64,000 nt of DNA from Echiichthys vipera (Eukaryota; Chordata; Actinopteri; Perciformes; Trachinidae), in the NCBI GenBank assembly GCA_963691815.1, contig OY829661.1, forward strand, positions 16,368,849 through 16,432,848, in the 5' to 3' direction. The notes below the pieces were generated by a model that saw only the letters and a program-made list of their open reading frames with translations, was not told the origin of the DNA and did not search any database. Below, piece after piece: positions 24,701-34,358 of this stretch (position 1 is its first letter; the number at the start of each line of letters is the position of its first letter). Made by a program: the position numbers and the translations under genes.

Positions 24701-27700
24701 TGAGAGGAAGGTCAGGGTAAAGCCCCTGAGCAATCCTGTTTGGGCCCGAGAGGCTGCAACTGTGACCATCAACATGAAGCTGTCAGCGGGGACAGGCTGC
24801 AGAATGGTCACCCTGACCATTACACTGGAGAGACATTTGCATTTTTTTCCACAGCGGGGTAAGGGCCAGTCATGACAAAGAAAGCAAGCAAAGAGGGTAA
24901 GAAATATGGTGCAGCACTAACTGAGATTGCCTTAACTGATTTAGTGGGGTATTGAAAAGCTTAGCGTAGCCGTTTTTCCCTGATGAATAGCAAGCAGATT
25001 TAGAGTGCCCATTGAGAAGGAGAAATGCCCATGAGGAGTGATTGACTGAGCGGAAAAGACGTACAGAATATAAAAGAGAGGACAAGTGGGCTTCCTCGTC
25101 CTGACCTCGCTCTGCCCTGTGCTTTGACCCCATCTGACAGCTATTGGTCATCCAACTGTGAAATGTATAATTCCAACAGGTCTTACATCAACTGCAACAT
25201 CATTTAACACCGAATATCTATTATCTTCTATCATTTAGACACCTTTGTTTTTATTTCATTATTAATTATGGTATTTCTGTACTTGTCTTTAGAGTCTGAG
25301 CATTTTGGACCTCAGTTTTTTCTGACACCTTCCCTTGCCTGTAGTTTCCCTTTAGTGACTCCCGTGACACCCTCTGTTGGTCTTACCCGTCATCTTCGTT
25401 CCGCATCTGCCTGTCTCCAGGAAACAGATAAATTATCCTGCATTGCATGAGAATGGGTGCATCTCAGCTAATTAGCTGACTCCCCACTTAAATCCCTTCT
25501 CAAACTTCATTACTGTTTGCCTTCGATTCAAACACAACCTTCTAATCACCTCAGACTACATGTCTCAGTTAGTTAGAGTTGTTTTAAATATGAAACGTTG
25601 ACTTACTTTCCACCATGATGCTTTTCTGTGTATTGAGCCCAGTTTTATTTAGCATGCGTGGGTGATTCTGGGAGAAAAATAGCTCTTTAATATCTTGACA
25701 CCACGTGCGGTCGACACTCTACAATACTGCACACTTGCTGTTTTTGGGCCCCCGAGAGGATGAGGCTAATTAAACAGGAGATGTGAATTATTCAAGCATG
25801 TTGTATGAAGTAGATGAGTTATTTTTTGCAGACTTTACAAGTAGAGTTTTTGGTTGATTAAAAAATGGAGCACAAGTTAAATGTCACTGGGAAAATCATG
25901 CCTTCTTATAAGGCTATTTTAAAAAAACAACAACAAAAAAAAACACGTAATGGATAATTTTCTAGCCATGATGCCAATTGTGAAGACATTTTTAATATTT
26001 CTCAAATGTGATGCCACGTTGAATGTTTGTATTACAAAACCTCAAAAGGAAAATGGTCCACATATGTGCAGACAGCTGCTATACACAGCTTGCTTTTGAG
26101 TGACTAAATAATTTATCAAATTAAACAGAGAAAAATCTTGTTTAAACAGAAGGAGATCTTTAAAGGTACAACCGTTTTTGGTGGTTTATAATCCAACATG
26201 TAGCTATAGGAGTTGGGTGGTATATGTGTCTGCCTCATTCCTATATAGTTGTGCGTAGGTGCGTATTGGTTGAGTAGGACGTCGAGCTGGTCTCATTATC
26301 CTCTGTGACAGCTCTCCCAACCTCTGTGGCCTCCTTTCCACTTGCATGCAGCTCAAGAAAACCGACTGACCCCTGCATTTTCTACACACATCCTATGCAT
26401 GTCCTAGGAGTGCTCTTCGTGTGTATGCCTTGTGTGTGCACAGATTTAATGACAAAATTCTGATAGCGTTGATTTATTGGGTTCTGAATGGTCTTGTGTT
26501 CAGATTGAGAAGTGTTAAAATGGAGCAACGCAAGCTGAATGACCAAGCAAACTCACTAGTGGACCTTGCTAAGGTAAGCTAGACTAACTGCTGCATTGTA
26601 CATTAGGACACACAAACTATCCTGATAAGTTTCTTTTCTTTGTGTGATTGAATTCTTTGCATGCTAGTTCACTCGCTGAATTAGTTGTGTTTTCTGATAA
26701 AGTCTACAGGTGTCAAATAAACAGACAGGGTGATTAAAACTGAATCTGTGTGATGCTTCTGGTTGTCTGCACTCCCCTGAGATTCTGATCTTTTGTGGTT
26801 TGAAAAATAATAACATTTTATTTCACAGTATAAATGACTATCCCCGGGACAGGTTCTCTGGAAAACAACTGAATGGGAGTGAGGAGAAACCCCTTTTGTA
26901 TCTGTGCTTTTTTTCACCTTATTTATTCCCTGATGTTTGTCTCCAGATGCACTAAACAGAAGTTGACAAACCTTTAGGGAAAGACCAGGCAGTGCGCCAG
27001 CCTGACACTGCAGAAACAGTAACCTGGGAAGGGAAACACACTGTGATCTGATGATTCAGCCAGAAGTAAAAGCAGAGAAAGGGAGGAGAGAGCTTTGACA
27101 TTCAAACGTTCCGCGTGGTCAAACTGGATTCAGGCCAGCGTCAACGTCATGAAAGGTAGTAGGTAATACTGCCCAATCACCTTGTGTTCTATAAAACGAC
27201 AGCACGAGTTGGGCTGTGACATTGGATATAAGGTGGATTAAAGCCAGTTCCACTCAGCTGGGTCTGTTATCGCTGTTATACAAGTCTGTTGCCATGAGAG
27301 GGCAGAGTAGCTTCAGTCTCCTCAGGGCTTCAGTTGAAAGATGGAGCTAAATCGAGCTGAACATATCATTGGCAGCTGCATTGCCACTGCAGTGCAATGT
27401 GAAATACCTCAGATCACAATGTATCCCCTTAACTCATTATCTCCTCTACAGTCTAATATGGAATATGTTTTTTTCATTTTATATGACTTAAGTGATGCAC
27501 TGTTTGGGTGAATATCATTTCTCTCCACAGTATTTTCTTCGCTTTGTCATTCAGGCTCAATTATATGTCCTCAAACTGCAAAACTGCTCACTCAAGCTGC
27601 TTTTAAAAACGTTCTCTGCCACTCATCTCTCTCTCCTCTTGTCCAGAAATGGCTTGATAGTGTCAATTTGTGGTTTCATTATACAACTGAAGTGGAGTCA

Positions 27701-30700
27701 TAATAATAGCATATAATCTTGCTCCATCAGTTACATCCTTTACGAAATTCATTCTCTTGTGGTTTACTGGGACCATTTTCATAGTCTCTAGATTCATTTA
27801 TATGTTTTTTTATATGCTCTTTTAATGTGTTCTTGTTACATTTCATGATTTACAGATGAGGCCCAGTCTTGGGTCAGTTCAGCCTTATATGCAATCATTT
27901 TCTTCATCAGAGGAAGAATAACAGATAACATCTCCATACATTTAAAGATCCCATATCTTAAAAGGGAGGTTTCCATGTCTTTGTTATTGAGCAGGTCGAG
28001 GATCTAAATACTGTGAAAGTTTCAAATGCTCAATCCACAGAGAAATGCACACATATTCAGAAACTGTGCCTCTAACTGAGCCCTCAGGCGTTTTGTAGAG
28101 TTGTGATGTCACAGTTACACTATAGACCTTTTTAATGGTAATTGTATTGCTAGGCAGTAGCTTTGATCCTTGTTAACTTGCTAGCTGATGTCATTCACAT
28201 TCACTGCAACAGGAAGTCAATTGGGACACATGGGAGTGTTTATGATAACATCTTTGAATAGGTCTATAGGCACGCAAATGCAGAAGAACCGGAAACACTG
28301 ACCAATCAGAGCAGACTCGTCTTCTTCAGGAGGGGGGGCTTAACAAACATGCGCTAAAACTTTTTGATGATCCACGGCCGCAGATTTAAACACACCATTA
28401 ACTTTGTGAATTCAAACAAAAACATTTAACATTACTTAGGTTTAGGCATCGAAACTACATGGAAGGTTTAGGAAAAGATTGTGCATTGGGATAAAATAAG
28501 TAATTAAATTTCACTTTTACATGGAACGGGACACGAAAAGGACCACACTCCCCCAGTCTGATGTGTATTTGATCCAACCATCCACCCAACCTCCTACCTA
28601 AGCGGAGTTTGAGGCTTGTTATACTAAATCACCTGACAACTGGAGCACTTGTAATATTAACGTGAATGGTTTTACAAAGGAGTCAGTTGAATGCCTGGTA
28701 CGTAGCATACAGATGTAAAAGGCTGCAAAAAAAACCGTTTCATTTCAACATTTCTGTGGTTTGCAGAAACGAACAATACTGACGGAGCGTCAGACAGAGG
28801 GTGAATACAGGTATATTCAGACAGACAGCATGTGGGACCTTTTAGATATTTGAATATCTTTTCACAAACTGTTTAAATGTTGAATTGCATTTATGAGCCA
28901 CTGACAAATCTATGCATGAAATCCAAGGATTCGATTAGTGTTTGTGTAAGTAATACAACACAGTAAAACCTTTCTCACCGGTAACCGTCAGGTTGAATTG
29001 TGTCACTGTTACTTCAGTTCTTACTGATTCACATAAACAACCCATCCCATTATTCCCACCACAAATCAGAAGAGGAAAAGGTAAGTGATGGATGGCATCG
29101 CCTCCAGGCTGCCAATCCTCTGCTGAATATTCCCGCAGAATCCCCCGAGTGAACCTCAGGAGGAAAAAACAGTAGTATATATTTTAAAGATCTATGGACA
29201 GATATAAGAGCAAAAAGCATCACGCAAACTCAGCAGGCACCTTTCCTGTCTCATCAAGGTCATAGGATAATGTATTCTGGTCTGCATGGAAACCTGAAGT
29301 CTTGTAAACTGGTCATATAAAATCTGCCATTCGCAGCTGGTCTTTAACAGAAAATCCTTTTCAAGGTTGGAATTGACTTCAACCTCTGCTCCCTCAAGAC
29401 TGGAGGACAATGGGCCACAATGGGACACTCGCTGGGAGGTTGCAGCCAACAAAAAGGGATAACACAGACTTCATGATAGTACTTAAATAAAAGCACTTTA
29501 ACTTGAAATTTGGTTAATCAATTTTCATGCTGATAACTGATTTTTCTATCCGGTCTTTGAGTCGTGATGCAATGCCCTTCCAAAGTACTGTTTCTGGGTC
29601 CAAGCTGGTCCAAGCCTTGTATTTCTACAATGCCGTAGTGCTGTGTTCCCTGTTGTTTGAGCAGAACGTAGTAAAAGCAACAGAATTGTCATTTTACTGC
29701 CTTTTTATCGTTGAAAAGATGTGTCACTGAAGAGAGAAGTGATTGTAAAAGGTTGTTTTTATTCGACGTAGTGTTTGAACCCGGAAATAATTTTTTGAAA
29801 CTGTGTTATTTTAGACGTAAAGACCCGATGTCCATCCCATTTGACATTTTGTGTTAGATGCTGAGATTAAAGGATAGGTTCGCATTTTTTTAACTTAATC
29901 TTAAAACAATACCCACATGAATATATGTACATTGAAAGAGTTGTTGTTCCCCTTTTAAAGCAATTTAAATGTAAGTGATAAGGGACAAAATCCACAGTCC
30001 TTGTTCAGTGCAAAAAATGCACTTCATAGTTCAATCACAACTAAGATGAGGCTTCGGCAGTATGAGTCAGTCACATCAAGTTGCTATCTCACAAAGTTAC
30101 TGTGTTCTTAGTTTATAATTCCCTAATTGTGTTACGTTCTCTCCACTGTAGCTCTGCATGAAAATACTGTCCAATGAAGCACAAAAAGGGAACTAAAAGA
30201 ACGTAACTTTGGAAGACTCCCTAATTTGTCTAACTCAGCTGCTGCTAAAGCCTCATATTGGCTTCAACTGAACTTTAAAATGACTGTGGACAATTACCGC
30301 TTTCCACATATGAGCATGAGTATTTTTTACAGATAGACTTGCAAAAATGTGTACCTATCCTTTAATTGTTTTGTCAATTAACAGTTGTTAATGGCTATTC
30401 TATTGATGTTTTTTTTTCTTCTGTAATTTAAAGTCTGAACAGAAAGTGTCTTAATGTAATAGTCACAGTCTTTTATTTCCTTTCCTCTCCTTTGCAGAAT
30501 TGTGTTTGTATCTATATATTATCCTGTGTGTTATTGTATTTATCATACAATATTCCCAGGTTGACCATCAAAAATAACACAACTTTGGAAAATGATCATT
30601 TTAAGTGTGTTCCCTCTCCCCTCTTCCAGACTCAGAACATCATGTATGACATGATATCAGACTTGAATGAGAGAGGAGAGGACATGGAGAAGAGGATTGC

Positions 30701-30905
30701 CCTGCTGGAGACAAAGCTGGAGACTCTACTGAGTAACTTGCAGGCTCTGCCGGGACTCATCAGCCAGGTCATCAGTCAGCAGCACAGGGACTTCCTGGAG
30801 GTGCAGCTCCAGCCTTATGACAAACACAGCCCTGAGCGCTCACAGTCAGTGTCCCGACGGAGGTCGTCCTCCACAGCACCGCCCACCTCCTCCGAGAGCA
30901 GCTAG
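7317..30905 (+). CDS. kcnn2: kcnn2: small-conductance calcium-activated K+ channel SK2 (8 coding exons)
   Basis: Plasma-membrane potassium channel subunit, opened by Ca2+ through bound calmodulin; in neurons it gives the after-hyperpolarisation. The spliced frame is 2010 nt, 669 residues. Residues 1-131 are the Cys/His/Gln-rich long N-terminus; 132 onward starts MSSCRYNGGVMRPLSNL as in short SK2. S1 is about 230-247, S2 about 263-284, S3-S5 lie in exon 3, the filter GYGD is at 454-457, and S6 is in exon 5. The calmodulin-binding domain is about 490-568 (exons 5-7), followed by a coiled coil. The end, SRRRSSSTAPPTSSESS, is diagnostic of SK2 against SK1 and SK3. The 7317 start is the first in-frame ATG after TAA at 7257. 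All junctions keep frame, and the channel core looks intact. Confidence 0.97.
7710..7712 (+). promoter_or_regulatory. kcnn2: Probable alternative start codon for short SK2 (SK2-S)
   Basis: The ATG at codon 132 begins MSSCRYNGGVMRPL, the start of the well-known short mammalian SK2 isoform. Starting here would give 538 residues. In mammals the short and long forms arise from alternative promoters; whether that holds here cannot be seen. Confidence 0.6.
8386..8481 (+). CDS. kcnn2: kcnn2 coding exon 2
   Basis: 32 codons, ESLYSLALKCL...YHAREIQ, forming S2. The acceptor is TTTTCCAG|GAG and the donor CAG|GTAATG, both phase 0. Confidence 0.95.
10330..10430 (+). mobile_element. Possible L2/CR1-type LINE fragment
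   Basis: One frame reads LENFIKTIGCPRVDYCDALFN, resembling the fish LINE motif 'HAFISSRLDYCNALF'. The match is short and the flanks are degenerate. Confidence 0.4.
10761..10816. repeat. (CA)n microsatellite
   Basis: An uninterrupted run of about 28 CA units. Confidence 0.98.
11409..11725. mobile_element. MITE family A, copy 2
   Basis: It begins TTAGAGGTCCCATATTGTAAAA and ends ATATGTCACCTTTAA, so imperfect terminal inverted repeats are bounded by TTAG/TTAA. Internal blocks 'atgctcaatccacagagaaatgc' and 'gttgtgatgtcacag' are shared with the other copies. About 317 bp, non-coding. Confidence 0.85.
12478..12962. mobile_element. hAT-type MITE with near-perfect 8-bp target duplication
   Basis: The left end TAGAGCCAGGCTGATTTATC and right end ATCGATCAGGCCCTG form hAT-like inverted repeats. 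Internal 'ggccgattttggcc' and 'ggtattggtctcaaaaatcc' match a widespread teleost element as I remember it. Flanks GTCTGAAT (12470-12477) and TTCTGAAT (12963-12970) agree at 7 of 8 bases, as expected for hAT insertion. No transposase. Confidence 0.85.
15334..15500 (+). mobile_element. 5' fragment of an hAT-type MITE
   Basis: The 'caggggttcccaaacttttt' start is the characteristic terminal repeat of a vertebrate hAT MITE. No matching right end is visible, so the copy is truncated and its end is approximate. Confidence 0.55.
18355..18371. repeat. Poly-G run (17 bases)
   Basis: A homopolymer of G in intron 2, a likely source of length error in sequencing. Confidence 0.95.
19196..19341. repeat. 146-bp foldback with a near-perfect 29-bp inner stem
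   Basis: Inner arms 19247-19275 and 19284-19312 pair at 27 of 29 positions, plus one possible G-U, around an 8-base loop (TTTATTTT). Outer arms 19196-19216 and 19321-19341 pair at 18 of 21. The left side has 30 unpaired bases between the stems, the right side 8. It lies about 440 bases before kcnn2 exon 3. It could be a foldback transposon remnant or a transcribed hairpin. Confidence 0.85.
19780..20198 (+). CDS. kcnn2: kcnn2 coding exon 3
   Basis: 139 codons plus 2 bases, LFMVDNAADDW...AAWTVRACE(R). It encodes S3, S4 (FLRLYLIARVML) and S5. The acceptor is TTGTTGCAG|TTA. The donor AAAG|GTGCCT (phase 2) splits Arg428. Confidence 0.96.
20498..20639 (+). CDS. kcnn2: kcnn2 coding exon 4 (pore)
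   Basis: Completes Arg428 and adds 47 codons, YHDNQDITSNF...LLTGIM, with the pore helix and selectivity filter TIGYGD. Acceptor TTACAG|GTACC, donor ATG|GTGAGA. Confidence 0.96.
20833..20943 (+). CDS. kcnn2: kcnn2 coding exon 5
   Basis: 37 codons, GAGCTALVVAVVAKKLEL...TQLTKR: S6 and the start of the calmodulin-binding region. Acceptor TTCACAG|GGT, donor AGA|GTAAGA. Confidence 0.96.
21028..21155 (+). CDS. kcnn2: kcnn2 coding exon 6
   Basis: 42 codons plus 2 bases, VKNTAANVLRETWL...LQAIH(Q): the core of the calmodulin-binding domain. Acceptor CTTTAG|GTG. The donor CACCA|GTAGGT (phase 2) is completed by the A that opens exon 7. Confidence 0.95.
21651..21721. repeat. (TC)n microsatellite
   Basis: A TC dinucleotide run of about 70 bases with one early interruption ('ccat'). 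Confidence 0.97.
23998..24451. mobile_element. MITE family A, copy 3
   Basis: Starts TTAAAGGTCCCATTTTGTAAAA and ends TATGTTTCCTTTAA, with TTAA at both ends. It shares 'gttgtgatgtcacaa', 'tatataggtagaaagt' and 'ctgaccaatcggagcagag' with the other copies. About 454 bp, non-coding. Confidence 0.87.
26504..26573 (+). CDS. kcnn2: kcnn2 coding exon 7
   Basis: Completes Gln555 and adds 23 codons, LRSVKMEQRKLNDQANSLVD.. to LAK: the end of the calmodulin-binding domain. Acceptor TGTTCAG|ATTG, donor AAG|GTAAGC. Confidence 0.95.
27952..28845. mobile_element. MITE family A, copy 4, carrying insertions
   Basis: Begins TTAAAGATCCCATATCTTAAAA and ends GCATGTGGGACCTTTTAG. The order of internal blocks matches the other copies, but it is about 894 bp because of a nested element at 28121-28268 and an extra unmatched segment at about 28340-28740. 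Confidence 0.85.
28121..28268. mobile_element. Small TA-flanked MITE nested in family A copy 4
   Basis: Ends TATAGACCTTTTT and AATAGGTCTATA are inverted repeats of each other and begin and end with TA. In copies 2 and 3 the sequence runs straight through at this point ('...tatataggtagaaag'), so the insertion is precise. The TA flank suggests a Tc1/mariner-type MITE of 148 bp. Confidence 0.8.
29867..30365. mobile_element. MITE family B (TTAAAGGATAGGT ends)
   Basis: TTAAAGGATAGGTTCGCATTTTT at the left and AAAAATGTGTACCTATCCTTTAA at the right are near-perfect inverted repeats, with TTAA at both boundaries. Interior 499 bp, non-coding. Confidence 0.88.
30630..30905 (+). CDS. kcnn2: kcnn2 coding exon 8 (last)
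   Basis: 91 codons and stop TAG, TQNIMYDMISDLNERGEDM..: a leucine-rich coiled coil (ALLETKLETLLSNLQALPGL), then a variable linker and the Ser/Arg-rich SK2 terminus. Acceptor CTTCCAG|ACT. Confidence 0.96.
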   Translation, partial: TQNIMYDMISDLNERGEDMEKRIALLETKLETLLSNLQALPGLISQVISQQHRDFLEVQLQPYDKHSPERSQSVSRRRSSSTAPPTSSESS

Positions 30906-32987
30906 AGTCCAAGGGGAATGCCTCCACTGAAGACTTTGGCCATCATATGGCCAAGTTGCATTTATCGTAAAGCCTTATGGTTTCAATAAGTATTATCCAA
31001 ATTCTGATGACAGAATCCAAGATACTGGGGACAATGCATTTTAATGGATAACTTCATGCTGTTATTTGTTTTTATTACCTCAAAAGATGATGTTATCCTT
31101 GCTCTGGTGACTTGACCACAAATAATGGCGCTTCCTTCAGTAAAAGGCCTATCGATGGGAGTACGATAGGAACTCTACTCCATCTCTATGCAGAGATAGC
31201 CAGTTTTAGGTGGCAAGGTTACCATGTGTGAAACTATTGCACTAAAATAGTGCTTCTCACAGACTTTGTGCTTCCACTGGCTTGATTTCAGTCAGCAAAC
31301 TGAGAAAGCACTGAGAAATCAGACAGGAAGCATGACAGTGATATTGGGGAAAAGTGCTGTGTCTGATGGACTGGAGTGAACTGAGAGCAGACGGCAGATG
31401 AAAATCGCTCCTGCACACTCACTCAGAGATAATTTAAAAAGCTTGAAATGAGGAAAAAAGCATATATCTTTTAGGTTAGAAACAGCATCAATCTATAGCG
31501 GTTTTATTTTGCAGAGTGCCCCTGTAGAATGACTATTTTTGGGGCGAAATTGCAAATAATTTAATCCTCTAGTCAAAATGAATGCATCAAAATCTGTACT
31601 TGCACTTACTTTTTAATCAATGCACTTCAATGCTGACTGACGTATGATATAAAGATGCGTTGCTCATTAAAAGAACAACATTTGAGATGTTTGGGCATGG
31701 GTTTATTATTGTCAATTCTCAAGTTGTGGCTAGTGTAGATGAATCAAGTCAAAGCCCTTTTTTGTTTTCGACAAGGAAACATTAACTTAGACCTGTAGAG
31801 GTCTACAGAAATGTACTGAGTGATCACAAACTTACACCTTGTCTCACTGTGTCTCACCTCCTGTCCTTCCTTCCTGTGCTAGTTATGCTTGCTGTCACCC
31901 CAGCTGGGCAACGACAGATGCTGAACAACAACTCGCTGAAACCGTATCTACCTTTTAAAAAGAAAATGCCTATTTTTATATATTTTGATGAGGACAAGCA
32001 CACCTCCTACAACTCAACAAACAAGAATGGGGATGTATGAAGAGACAGATTCAGCATATCTAGCACATGGTTTAATATTTCTTGGACTGGAGTTAAGATA
32101 CATAAAGTCCTTTATTAGGTTCTCTACTGAACTTGATTATAGACTACTTAAAAACTGCATTATTCTCCAGATTGAATTTATTTTTTACAGAGAAGGCTTT
32201 AGATGACACTGTTGGCCGAGCTCAAAACGCAATATTCAATAGCAGAACTCAAAAATCTACCTACAGTGGCTGGCATTTATTAGGTTTTGAAGTTTTAATG
32301 TCAAAAATCAAATTAAGATATTTAAATTTGATTTAAATGTCCTCCTTGGCATTTCATACAGTCTGTCTCAGTCAACTGTGCGAAAAACCCTGATGTGGCA
32401 AATAGACCCTCTTATTTACCCTATGAACATAGGTGTTAATGTAACCTTTCCAAGGTTCACAGAGCATAGCATGGGTCAGAGGAGATCCTAAAATCAGCAG
32501 CAATGATCTTGTTCAACCAGCCCACCCACAAACCAATAAGTCTATCAGATGGTCAACAACATGACAGGTGTTCAGTCCACAAACTTCCGCAACATAGAAA
32601 CCAATGAGAGATTATACTGTATGCGACTTAAATAAATAACAACAATAAATAATTAAACAATTAAAAAAAATACAATTTGACTGGTCTGCATCCTTTTTTG
32701 TTCTGTGTGTGTTTATTATTGAGTAGTTACAAGTTAAGTGCTTGTTTGTTTGTGCTGCTGCATAAACAAGTAAGCTACAAGTACGACAATTACAGTTACA
32801 AGTCATGGTCAAAACCACTTTTCAATTTGATTTGATTTTGTGTAAAAACCTTTCTTGATTTCTTACTGATCAATATGTGGAGACAAATGAGGGAGGTATT
32901 CCGGTTTACTAATCAGGGGGAAATTTCCCCTACACATTAACTTGTAGGTATTCCAATGTAAGAGGCTGACACTCAGGGTAATATTCT

Positions 32988-33019
<32 letters not shown>

Positions 33020-33272
33020 ATTATTATTGTCATGTCTAATGGGGAAATGAAACGCAGAAACCTCTGACAGTTATTAAGACTAAACCAAAAGTTAAGATAG
33101 GATAAGTTTCTGCAACAACTCACAAACAACTGAAACCTGATGACAGTCTCCAAGTAGACACAGGCCAAACATGTTGGGAGTCACTGGTTTTATCTTTAAC
33201 AACAGGTTTTATTGCATAAGATTGTCATGTTTTTTTTGTTTGTTATCTTAGTGATTGTATCTGTCAAATAAA
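30906..33272 (+). other. kcnn2: kcnn2 3' untranslated/downstream region
   Basis: No ORF of note follows the stop. AATAAA hexamers occur at 32631-32636 and 33267-33272; either could end the transcript, but the sequence does not decide. A short TTA array lies inside. Confidence 0.45.
32987..33028. repeat. (TTA)n microsatellite
   Basis: About 13 TTA/ATT units with one interruption (TTAATT). Confidence 0.95.
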
Positions 33273-33367
33273 GTGGAGTATAAAGTAGTAGTAGTACTTG
33301 CAACTGAAATATAGAGGATTAAAAAAAAAGTGAAGTAAAGCAGCCTACAATGACAACAAAAATGTAA

Positions 33368-33986
33368 TTAAAGGTTGAATATGGAGAACGAGCAGAACAC
33401 CGCCATCTAGTGTCTCAAGATCGTAGTTGCAACAACAAAAAAATCATTCCATCACTAGGGTTGCCAGGTTGGTCAGACCCGGTCCAGTAGCCTACAGGAG
33501 ACCAAAGTCTGATAAGCCTGTTTGAACCCATCCCCTCCGGCAAATTACACCATAAAAACAAGTATTGCAGAGGACTTTGACTGACAAACGTAGCCATTTG
33601 GGCGTGTGTTTCAATGCTGTTGAACTCCTATATCTCAGTCCATGGAGTGAATGCTTGGCCTATATTGACTCTGGTTTTTGCCCGTCTCCGGTCACTCAGC
33701 TGCTGGGACAAATAAGGAGCTGCAGGATTGGCAAACTCCATTTCACCCAGTGTCAGCCTACAGTAGCTGCACCCAACAACAGACAACCCTGACAACCTGC
33801 AATGCACTATTGGCGGGTACAATGTAAATAGACCGTGACAGAAAGTCATTTAAAAAAACATATTAATTCAGACTAAATATATTTTTGTACTGAAAAGCAA
33901 TACTTACATTCTGTGCCTCTCAAAATTCCCCTTGTGTGTTTTCTTAATATAGCTTTTAATAAAGATTCTACATATTCAACCTTTAA
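33368..33986. mobile_element. MITE family C (TTAAAGGTTGAATATG ends)
   Basis: TTAAAGGTTGAATATG at 33368-33383 has its inverted partner ATATTCAACCTTTAA at 33972-33986, with TTAA at both boundaries. The interior (619 bp in all) encodes nothing. It ends about 330 bases before the drg1 start codon and about 180 before its presumed promoter element. Confidence 0.88.
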
Positions 33987-34162
33987 GTGCAGTAAGTAAA
34001 TATACTTGTTGCATTTCACCACAGTCCCTTATCGATATAAAAGGAGTGGACAACTCCTTAGCCTATGTACAGTTTTATCTTTAGAGAGAAAATGTTTTTC
34101 TCTCCTTTAGATTGTTTTTCTCCTGTCAGTCAACGCGCCGGGACTAGTGTTGATATATATCT

Positions 34163-34172
34163 TCTCGCGAGA
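34163..34172. promoter_or_regulatory. drg1: TCTCGCGAGA promoter element of drg1
   Basis: The palindrome TCTCGCGAGA lies 148 bases before the drg1 ATG. This element is known from vertebrate housekeeping promoters and is bound by BANP. The region 34130-34210 is locally CpG-rich in AT-rich surroundings, so it probably marks the drg1 promoter. Confidence 0.75.
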
Positions 34173-34319
34173 TTTCCCGTGAAGCAGCGCACGGTGGCAC
34201 TTGCGTGGTGTGGCCCCGTGTGTATGCTAAGTAACATCTAACTTTGCCAACTTCCATGTATAAAAAGTCTCTCTAACTTCATTCTGTAACGTCAGTTGTA
34301 CACGGTAATCTCCGTCAAC

Positions 34320-34358
34320 ATGAGTATACTCGCCAAAATAGCAGAGATTGAAAATGAG
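34320..34358 (+). CDS. drg1: drg1 exon 1 (coding part)
   Basis: 13 codons, [13 protein letters not shown]; donor GAG|GTAAGT. The ATG sits in a usable context (CAACATGA). Confidence 0.93.

Larger units (their letters stand above)
21156..26503. other. kcnn2: kcnn2 intron 6 (5.3 kb)
   Basis: Contains a TC microsatellite and one family A MITE. The remainder (21.73-24.0 and 24.45-26.5 kb) shows nothing I can name. Confidence 0.6.
26574..30629. other. kcnn2: kcnn2 intron 7 (4.1 kb)
   Basis: Holds family A MITE copy 4 with a nested insertion and a family B MITE. The rest (26.6-27.95 and 28.85-29.86 kb) shows no gene. Confidence 0.6.
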
